DNA of 64,000 bases from Sorangium aterium (GTDB taxonomy: Bacteria; Myxococcota_A; Polyangia; Polyangiales; Polyangiaceae). A program made the position numbers and the translations under genes. The stretch is taken from contig NZ_JAQNDK010000005.1 in NCBI RefSeq assembly GCF_028368935.1, forward strand, positions 1,428,501-1,492,500. The letters are read 5' to 3'. Below the pieces are notes generated by a model. The model was not told the DNA's origin. It did no database searches and saw only the letters and a list, made by a program, of their open reading frames with translations. Below are positions 1 to 6,234 of this stretch, piece after piece (the stretch's first letter is position 1; each line of letters begins with the position of its first letter).

Positions 1-515
1 CCGAGGAGAGTCCGGCCGATGGTGTGCGGCACCAGCATCACATCGAACCAGATCTCGGCGGCGCCAGGCGCGGACACGGCGTTGAGCGTGAGGCTGGCGC
101 CGTCGACGGCGATCGAGCCCTTGGGAGCGAGGTACGGCGCGAGATCGGGCGGGGCGCTCACCCGGAGGCGGATCGCGTCGCCGGCCCGCGCGTGCTCGAC
201 GACGCGGCCGAGCCCGTCGACGTGGCCCAGCACCACGTGCCCCCCCATCCGCGCGCCGAGCGGCGTCGCGCGCTCGAGGTGGACGCGCGCGCCGAGCGGC
301 AGCGCGCCGAGCGTGGTGCGGCCGAGGGTCTCGGCCGACATGTCGCACTCGAACCCGCCGGGCGCGATGCGATCGACGGTGAGGCAGGCGCCGTTCACGC
401 TCACGGACTCGCCGAGCGTCAGCGGCCCGAGGCTCGCCTCGACGAGCGCGCGGGCCACGGCGCCGCCGCTCCGGCGGCGGAGGACCCCGATCGTCTCGAC
501 AAGCCCTGTGAACAT
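1..515 (-). CDS. ribE: Riboflavin synthase alpha chain (partial, 3' end outside window)
   Basis: The last step of riboflavin synthesis: dismutation of two 6,7-dimethyl-8-ribityllumazine molecules to riboflavin, in the cytoplasm. Reading the minus strand from the ATG at 515 gives MFTGLVETIGVL, the hallmark N-terminus of this family, followed by the first lumazine-binding domain (SVNGACLTVD, about residues 39-48) and the second repeat of the same fold (SIAIDGASLTLN, about residues 131-142). About 171 residues are present of a usual length near 200, so only the C-terminus is missing. It lies 17 bp downstream of the PilZ gene on the same strand, so co-transcription with the RNase and PilZ genes is likely. 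Family assignment is secure; coupling is inferred. Confidence 0.93.
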   Translation of the reverse strand, partial: MFTGLVETIGVLRRRSGGAVARALVEASLGPLTLGESVSVNGACLTVDRIAPGGFECDMSAETLGRTTLGALPLGARVHLERATPLGARMGGHVVLGHVDGLGRVVEHARAGDAIRLRVSAPPDLAPYLAPKGSIAVDGASLTLNAVSAPGAAEIWFDVMLVPHTIGRTLL

Positions 516-532
516 CGCCGACGCCCCTCTGC

Positions 533-895
533 CTAGCCCTTCGAGGTGCGGTGCCCCTGGCTTGTCAGGAGCTTGTCGATGAGCCCCTGCGAGTAGCCGG
601 ACAGCTCGGTGAAGACGACCCCCATCCCCTGCGGATCGTCGTGCACGCGCACGACCTCGCCGACGCCCTCGACCGTCTCGATGTCGTCCATGATCACGGT
701 GAACCGTAGGTTCACCTTCGTCCCGACGGCGAGCGGCGTCTTCGAGCGCACGAACACGCCGGTCCGCGAGATGTTCGTCACGTACTCGTTGATGAACGCG
801 TCGTAGGACTCGAACTCCTTGTTGATGGTGACGCGCTCTTCCTTGCGCCCCGTCTTCGCGTCGCTGCTCTCCGGAGAACCCTGATCGTCCACCAT
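533..895 (-). CDS. PilZ-domain protein, putative c-di-GMP binder
   Basis: A 120-residue single-domain protein. The N-terminal part has an RxxxR motif (RKEER, about residues 17-21), and NISRTG (about 41-46) fits the second PilZ ligand motif (D/N)xSxxG. The rest follows the beta-barrel pattern of the short PilZ proteins common in myxobacteria (VGEVVRVHDDPQGMGVVF). Because both ligand motifs are present, cyclic-di-GMP binding is plausible, though no target is visible. The gene begins 6 bp downstream of the RNase E/G stop and ends 17 bp before ribE, so it probably belongs to one operon with them. A link between c-di-GMP and RNA decay would be inference from position only. Confidence 0.85.
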   Translation of the reverse strand: MVDDQGSPESSDAKTGRKEERVTINKEFESYDAFINEYVTNISRTGVFVRSKTPLAVGTKVNLRFTVIMDDIETVEGVGEVVRVHDDPQGMGVVFTELSGYSQGLIDKLLTSQGHRTSKG

Positions 896-901
896 GACGC
901 C

Positions 902-3616
902 TTACCTGCCTTGCAGATCGAACTGCTCGAGGTGGTACTCCTTCCGGGGCACGAGATCGATCCGGCGCTGGAACAGCCGCTCCGCCTCTTGCACGGCGAT
1001 GCGCTCGTCGTTCTTCAGCAGATCGATCACGGCCGGGTGCGCGTTGACCACGACCGAGTAGCCGGGCAGGTTCATCCGCTCGCGCCGTATCTGCCGCAGG
1101 ATCTCGTAGGCGACCGTCTGCTTGGACTGCAGCTGGCCCGTCCCGTCGCAGTAGAAGCACGGCTCGAGGATCGTCCGCCCGAGGCTCTCGCGCGTCCGCT
1201 TCCGGGTCATCTCGATGAGGCCCAGATCGGAGATCCGGTTCAGCGTGGTCTTCGCCTTGTCCCTGGAGAGCAACTCCTCGAGGCGGCGCCGCACCTTCTC
1301 CCGGTTCTGGGCGCGCTCCATGTCGATGAGGTCGAGGATGATGAGCCCGCCGATGTTGCGGAACCGGAGCTGATAGGCGATCTCCTCGACCGCCTCCAGG
1401 TTCGTGGTCAGGATCGTCTCCTCGAGATCCTTCGACCCCTTGCCGACGAACCGCCCTGTGTTCACGTCGATCGCGGTGAGCGCCTCGGCCTGATCGATGA
1501 TCAGGTGCCCGCCCGAGGGCAGCGGGACCTTCCGCGACAGCGCGCGCTGGATCTCGTCCTCGATCCCGTACGCGTCGAAGATCGGCTCCGTCCCCTCGTA
1601 GAGCTCCACCGCGTCGGCGCGCTCGGGCATGAACATCTCGACGAAGCGCCGCAGCCGGATGTACTCCTCGCGGTCGTCGATCACGATCTTCTCGATGTCG
1701 TCGGTGAAGAGGTCGCGGGCGGTCTTCAGCACGAGGTCGAGCTCGGTGTAGAGCACCGCCGGCGCCCTCACGCCGCTCTCGCGCTTCTTCGCGACCTCGC
1801 CCCAGAGGCGAACGAGGTAGCCGACGTCGGCCTTGAGCTGCTTCTTCGTGAGGCCCTCGGCGAGCGTGCGCACGATGAGCCCGCCCTGCGGGGGCTTCAT
1901 CGCCTCGATGGCGTCCCGCAGCCGGGATCGCTCCTTCTCCGAGCCGATGCGCTTGGAGATCCCGATGTGATCGACCGTCGGCAGGTACACGACATAGCGG
2001 CCGGGCAACGAGATGTGGCTCGTGACCCGGGCGCCCTTCGTCCCGATCGGCTCCTTCGAGACCTGGACGATGACCTCCTGCCCTTCGCGGACGACCTCGC
2101 GGATCGGCGTCGACTTCGAGATCCGCGGCGGCTCGTTCTGCCAGCTGCGCGAGCTCTGCTGGCCCCGCGCTGCGCTCTTGCCCTTGCCGTCCCGCGGCTG
2201 CTCGCGCCCACGCGCCCGCTGCTCGCGCCCGCGTTGTTCGCGATCGCGCCCGCCCTGCTGTCCTTTGCCGCTCCGGTCGCGCCCTTCGCGTCCGTCCCGG
2301 CCCTCGCGGCCTTCGCGCGGCGCCTCGCGCCCCTCGCGGCCTTCGCGCGGCGCCTCGCGGCCTTCGCGCGGCGCCTCGCGGCCTTCGCGCGGCGCCTCGC
2401 GGCCTTCGCGCCCTTCTCGGCCCTCGCGTGGGGCGTGCCGTCCCTCGCGCGGCGCCTCGCGCCCTTCGCGTGCTTCCGCGGGGGCCGCCTCCACGGGCGC
2501 GGCGCTGCCGCCCTCGAGATTGGCGCGTCGGTCGCGCGTCCGTCCCGATCGGCGCACGCGCGCCTCCCCCCGTCCGCGCGCGCGCCCGCTGCGCGCCCGC
2601 GCTGCCGGCGGGACGTCATCGCCCGAGGCCGCTGCCGCGGCCTTGGGGACCGGCGGCGCGCTCGCCTCCTGTCCGGCCGGCCACTCGCCGGCAGCGCCGT
2701 GCGCGACGGGCTCGTCCGACGTGCTCGCCTCATGCGCTTCCGTCTCGCCGCTGTCCGCCGTGTTGCTCAGCGCCTCCGGATGCTCCTCGGCCGCGCTCCA
2801 CGCGTCCGCGCCATCCTCCGGTGGCGGTGAGGCAGGCTCGACCTCGTAGGCGGGCGTGTCGAGCTCGTCGTCGTCCTCGACGCTCACCTCGTCGGGGCCG
2901 GACTCCTCTGCGCTCGCCTCGTCGGCGTCGCTGCCTCCGCCAGGCGCGACCAGCTCCTCGTCGTCGTCGTCCGCGCCGTCGAGCGCGTGCCCGTCGTCGA
3001 TCTCCGGCTCCGGGTCGTCGGCCTCGTCGAGCGCCACCATCGTCCCCACGCCGGCGAACGCCTGGCCGGAGGGGCTTCCGAGCACGTCGAGCGCCGTCGG
3101 CAGCTCGATCGGCACGTCGCTCCCTTCGTCGAGCGAGCCGCCGGCCTCGGCCGAGACGCCGGCCTCGAATCCTTCGTCTGCCCCGAAGTCCGCCCGTTCC
3201 CGGAGCTCGTGGCGTCCGGGTGCCAGGTCGGGGCTCTCGGGCGCGGCTTCTGCGCCCGATAGCTCATGCACCTCGCTTTCGTCAGGTCTAGGCGCCTCGC
3301 TGCCGCGCGCGGCGCGGCCTCGCGAGGAGGCGCGCTCTTCCTCGACAGTCCGGCGGTGCCCAGCCAGGTACGCCTCGAAATCGTCGGGCCGGATGAGGTC
3401 CTCGACGTGCAGGAAGGCTGCTCGCTCGAGCCCCACGTCGATGAACGCGGCCTGCATTCCGGGCAAAACGCGGCTGACCTTGCCGAGGTAGATGTTTCCG
3501 AGCGTCCCCTTGGAGCTCTCCCGCTCGAGATGCAGCTCAGCGATGATCCCGTTTTCGATCAGCGCGACGCGTGTCTCGCGGATGTCCACATTGATGACGA
3601 GAAGGTTCTTTCCCAT
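902..3616 (-). CDS. Ribonuclease E/G family endoribonuclease with very large S1 insertion
   Basis: Single-strand-specific endoribonuclease for mRNA decay and rRNA processing. The start at 3616 gives MGKNLLVINVDIRETRVAL, the usual Rng/Rne N-terminus; an upstream start at 3673 would only add a basic leader. The S1 domain begins at about residue 35 (GNIYLGKVSRVLPGMQAAF) and resumes only near residue 500 (REVVREGQEVIVQVSKEP), so about 430 acidic and then Arg/Glu-rich residues are inserted where E. coli has a short loop. The DNase I-like catalytic core carries AIDVNTGRFVGKG (about 711-723) and LIILDLIDME (about 757-766), supplying the metal-binding aspartates. The Zn-link CFYCDGTG is near residue 820. 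At 904 residues it is far longer than RNase G and lacks the C-terminal scaffold of RNase E. First gene of a likely operon with pilZ and ribE. Confidence 0.95.
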   Translation of the reverse strand: MGKNLLVINVDIRETRVALIENGIIAELHLERESSKGTLGNIYLGKVSRVLPGMQAAFIDVGLERAAFLHVEDLIRPDDFEAYLAGHRRTVEEERASSRGRAARGSEAPRPDESEVHELSGAEAAPESPDLAPGRHELRERADFGADEGFEAGVSAEAGGSLDEGSDVPIELPTALDVLGSPSGQAFAGVGTMVALDEADDPEPEIDDGHALDGADDDDEELVAPGGGSDADEASAEESGPDEVSVEDDDELDTPAYEVEPASPPPEDGADAWSAAEEHPEALSNTADSGETEAHEASTSDEPVAHGAAGEWPAGQEASAPPVPKAAAAASGDDVPPAARARSGRARGRGEARVRRSGRTRDRRANLEGGSAAPVEAAPAEAREGREAPREGRHAPREGREGREGREAPREGREAPREGREAPREGREGREAPREGREGRDGREGRDRSGKGQQGGRDREQRGREQRARGREQPRDGKGKSAARGQQSSRSWQNEPPRISKSTPIREVVREGQEVIVQVSKEPIGTKGARVTSHISLPGRYVVYLPTVDHIGISKRIGSEKERSRLRDAIEAMKPPQGGLIVRTLAEGLTKKQLKADVGYLVRLWGEVAKKRESGVRAPAVLYTELDLVLKTARDLFTDDIEKIVIDDREEYIRLRRFVEMFMPERADAVELYEGTEPIFDAYGIEDEIQRALSRKVPLPSGGHLIIDQAEALTAIDVNTGRFVGKGSKDLEETILTTNLEAVEEIAYQLRFRNIGGLIILDLIDMERAQNREKVRRRLEELLSRDKAKTTLNRISDLGLIEMTRKRTRESLGRTILEPCFYCDGTGQLQSKQTVAYEILRQIRRERMNLPGYSVVVNAHPAVIDLLKNDERIAVQEAERLFQRRIDLVPRKEYHLEQFDLQGR
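2308..2411 (-). repeat. 21-bp tandem repeat coding for EAPREGR units
   Basis: Inside the RNase E/G insertion a 21-bp unit (GGCCTTCGCGCGGCGCCTCG plus C on the plus strand) occurs at 2308-2328 and then three times in perfect tandem at 2338-2400, with a partial copy to 2411. On the coding strand each unit reads EAPREGR. Diverged copies flank it (REGREGR, REGRDGR), so the tract probably expands and contracts in units of whole codons. It spans about residues 400-436 of the protein. Confidence 0.9.
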
Positions 3617-4088
3617 GTCGGATGCCGCACATCGGCGGCGCCGCCAAGCGTTACCACGGGTTGCCCGGCCCATGAAGGCGCAACCCGGAGTATGCTGCGC
3701 GATTGGGGCCCGGGGCCGGAGGTCGCCGAGGCAGGCCGGCCGCCAGCGCGTGAGCTACCTCGCGTCTACGCCGCTCTGCCTCGACGGGGCCCGGCGCCGA
3801 GCCCGCCGACCGGCGGCGCCTGCGGCTGGTCCAGGCCCCGGGCCGGGGGCCGGGTCGAGGCCTGCGCACGGCGGCGAGGGCGCGCGACCTGGGGCGACGT
3901 CCTCAGGAGGCCCTCCCGGCCTCGCTCGGACCTGAACCGCCCTTTCCCTCGTCCCCTAGGCCCCGCGCCGCCGCTTCCGTCCTGCTCCCGGGCCGCCGGC
4001 AGCGTGCCCCGCGCCGCCCTGCGCCGGCTGCCGGCCCACGACGGCCGGCGCGGGCGAGCCGTCCGTCGAGGCTCGGCCCGCATAAAGG
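3617..4088. other. Intergenic region without recognised gene
   Basis: About 470 bp between the RNase E/G start and the terminator of the next minus-strand gene. The open frames here are GC-rich shadows with arginine/proline-rich translations and no family pattern. The part next to 3616 should hold the promoter and leader of the RNase gene, but no clear -35/-10 pair could be picked out. No tRNA-like element was seen. Confidence 0.5.
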
Positions 4089-4121
4089 CCGAAGGGGGCG
4101 GCCATCTGGCGCCCCCTTCGG
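4089..4121 (-). terminator. Hairpin terminator of the cysteine-rich lipoprotein gene
   Basis: A perfect 12-bp stem, CCGAAGGGGGCG (4089-4100) against CGCCCCCTTCGG (4110-4121), with a 9-nt loop, lies 25 bp beyond the stop of the minus-strand lipoprotein gene. The stem is strong, but there is no good U-tract in the minus-strand direction, so it is termination-like rather than textbook. Confidence 0.65.
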
Positions 4122-4145
4122 AGATGCGCTGCTGTTGTCAGAAGC

Positions 4146-4688
4146 TCACAGGCCACACACCGGCTCTCCGGCGGCATCGCAGCGTTCGGCGCACTCCTCG
4201 CAAACAGTGCACGTGAGGAGGGCGTCGTAGGCCTCGACCCCGGCCGCGTTGTCCGTGCGGCACGTCTCGATGCACGCGGCCGGGTCTGCCTCCGCGGCGC
4301 AGCCATCGATACACACCACCAGAGCACGACAATCGCTGCTGTCCACGCAGGCCTTGCGGACCTCTTTGCACGGCCCATCGACGGCGCACTTGTAGCAGCC
4401 CGTATTCGTGTCGCGGCCGCACGTGTCCGTCGTGTCATCACAGGTCGGGGTACCCGTCGAGGAAGTGCTCGTGGCGCTCGCGCCTCCTTCTCCGCCGGCG
4501 CCGCCGCTGCCGCCGGAGCCGCCATTACCGCCGTTGCCGCCGCCACCGCCGCTGCCGTTGCCGCCGCCAGAGCTGCTGCTCCCGCTGCTGCTGGTGGTGC
4601 TGGAGCCCGACGGCGTGTTGCCGTCATCACCGCAAGCCACGAGGGCGCAGCCGGAAATCAGAACCGCAGCGAATACCCAAGATTTCAT
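4146..4688 (-). CDS. Cysteine-rich lipoprotein, function unknown
   Basis: A 180-residue envelope protein. The start at 4688 is preceded by GGAGGT about 7 nt upstream and opens with a signal peptide ending in the lipobox LVAC (lipidated Cys19), followed directly by GDDGN. Residues about 25-75 are a Ser/Gly/Asn linker of low complexity. The C-terminal 100 residues carry about 16 cysteines in spaced pairs (CDDTTDTCG, CYKCAVDGPC, CTVCEECAERC), suggesting a disulfide-stabilised module. This layout (lipobox, flexible linker, Cys-rich domain) is common among predicted myxobacterial surface lipoproteins. It is a single-gene unit with its own hairpin downstream. Ligand and role cannot be read from sequence. 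Confidence 0.85.
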   Translation of the reverse strand: MKSWVFAAVLISGCALVACGDDGNTPSGSSTTSSSGSSSSGGGNGSGGGGGNGGNGGSGGSGGAGGEGGASATSTSSTGTPTCDDTTDTCGRDTNTGCYKCAVDGPCKEVRKACVDSSDCRALVVCIDGCAAEADPAACIETCRTDNAAGVEAYDALLTCTVCEECAERCDAAGEPVCGL

Positions 4689-5018
4689 GCTCAATACCTC
4701 CACAGAACCCAACCGACCCTTCATTCGTGTACTCGGCGCCCCCCCAACGCTCGGCATGCCTGCCAAACCACCCGTTTTCCTGCGACCGGCCCCCGGGTGC
4801 ACCTGTGCAGATCGTCGGTCAGAGAGAAGCATCGCGCGTGGAGTTCAAAGAAAAACAGCCACGCAAGTCGTTTCTACACGCTCGGGATCGGCCGCGCAAC
4901 GGCGTCGCTCGCCCCGGCACCCACCTGCCGTGGCGCTCTAAGCGGTTTGCTCGCAGATCTCTCCAAGAGCACGGCCAGAGCACCGCTCTCGCGGGGCCTC
5001 AGCTGTCGCAAAATTCTG
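4689..5018. other. Intergenic region, probable promoter side of the lipoprotein gene
   Basis: 330 bp between the lipoprotein start and the 3' end of the acyl-CoA carboxylase pseudogene. It contains a short relatively AT-rich stretch near 4845-4875 that may carry the lipoprotein promoter on the minus strand, but no convincing hexamer pair. No coding frame with a recognisable product was found. Confidence 0.4.
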
Positions 5019-5560
5019 CTAAAGCGGGATGTCTCCGTGCTTCTTCGGTGGGTTCCTGTCCCGCTCGTCGCGCAGGAGGTCGAGGGCCCGAGCCAGTCGC
5101 GTGTGGAGCATGCGCGGGTAGATCACCTCGTCTATGAAGCCGAGCTCGGCCGTCTTGTACGGGTTGGCGAATTTCGCCTTGTCGTCATCGGCGAAGCGTG
5201 CGCGGGCGGCGGCCGGGCGGCCGCTCGCTGGAGCTCGCCGCGGTACACGATGCTCACCGCGCTTTCCGGGCCCATGCGCGCGATCTCGGCCGCTGGGGAG
5301 GCGAGGTTGTAATCGGGCCCGGATGTGCTTGGAGCCATGACGTCGTAAGCGCCGCCGTAGGCTTTGCGGGTGATCCCCGTCACCTTGGGCACGGTGGCTC
5401 TGGCGAACGCATAGAGGAGCTTCGCTCCGTGAGCGATGATGGGGCGCCTATCTTCATCGCGAGGTCCATCACCTGGCAGATCTTCGGTGCGTACGCGCCG
5501 GAGAGCGAGCCGCCGATCACGGTGAAGTCCTGCCCCCCGGCGAGCGCGCGGCGGTTCATG
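5019..5560 (-). pseudogene. Decayed propionyl/acetyl-CoA carboxylase beta subunit
   Basis: Three fragments of a carboxyltransferase (PccB/AccD family) lie in three different minus-strand frames. The first, about 5430-5550, reads [20 protein letters not shown] then [11 protein letters not shown]. The second, about 5215-5450, reads [20 protein letters not shown], then [11 protein letters not shown] and [20 protein letters not shown]. The third, 5019 to about 5215, reads [20 protein letters not shown] and ends with KKHGDIPL, the family's usual C-terminus. Between the first two about 200 residues of the intact enzyme (the central acyl-CoA binding part) are missing, and the N-terminal ~100 residues are absent. 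A roughly 510-residue enzyme is thus reduced to about 180 recognisable residues with two frame changes, so it cannot be functional. Confidence 0.88.
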
Positions 5561-6234
5561 GCGTCGAGACAAGCGAGCGCCGGAGGTCTGGGGGTCGTCG
5601 GAGCAGCCATGCCGGCGCCCTGACAGGCGCCCCGGAGGGATCGAAATCCTGCTGCGCGCGACGGCGCGACGCCATGACAGGGCGGCGACCCCTGCAGCCG
5701 GTACGACAAGGGGGCGAGGCCGGCGGAAACGTGCGAACCGTGCGAACCGTGCGAAACATACGAAACACGCGAAGCACGCGAAGCTTGCGCGACGCGGAGA
5801 CGTGCGGGGCGCGAGGACCTGCGACGGAAAATGACCGGGGTCCTCGAGCGGCTCCGCCCTACTCTCTTGCGCGGGCGAGGGGACACCACGTACGCTGAGC
5901 GGCGCTCAGCTGCCGATGGTAAATGCAGGAATTCCCGATACGTAGACCATCCGAAGACCGGGACGCGGGGGCCGCCATCGCCGCTGCGGACCCGCCGCGC
6001 CGCGACTTCGAACGGGGCAGCTCGGGCCGGTGTGGCAGCAGAGCGGTCGCCTGCCACGGCAACTGACGTGCGGCGCCTCGTGAGATGCGCACGGAACAGC
6101 GTCACCGGCAGCCCTCGAGCGTTCGCGGGAGCGCCACGTGCTCCTGGCTCGCGACGCCTCGCGCTCGACGGCCTCAGCGTGGCCTTCCGCCTCGCGTCGC
6201 GGGGTGAGATCGTTTCGGACGAGAGGTCGCTCGA
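5561..6234. other. Intergenic region with short tandem repeat
   Basis: About 670 bp between the pseudogene and the kinase gene. Apart from the 9-bp tandem repeat at 5726-5788 no feature was recognised. Open frames here have no family resemblance. The last 20 bp contain a GAGAGG element that can serve the GTG start at 6235. Confidence 0.5.
5726..5788. repeat. Seven degenerate copies of a 9-bp tandem repeat
   Basis: Seven contiguous 9-bp units of the form GAANCNNGC: GAAACGTGC, GAACCGTGC (twice), GAAACATAC, GAAACACGC, GAAGCACGC, GAAGCTTGC. The array is intergenic and relatively A-rich for this DNA. Period 9 keeps any reading frame, but none of the frames looks like a gene. A minisatellite is the simplest reading. 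Confidence 0.85.

Noticed and set aside
2308..2411. Tandem repeats as a CRISPR-like array
   Set aside because: Units are directly adjacent without spacers and are in frame in a gene.
911..2830. 639-codon plus-strand frame opposite the RNase gene
   Set aside because: Antisense shadow made long by GC-rich codons and the tandem repeat; no recognisable motif.
3617..4088. tRNA or small RNA in the gap before the lipoprotein gene
   Set aside because: No cloverleaf or T-loop-like GTTCRANNC element was found.
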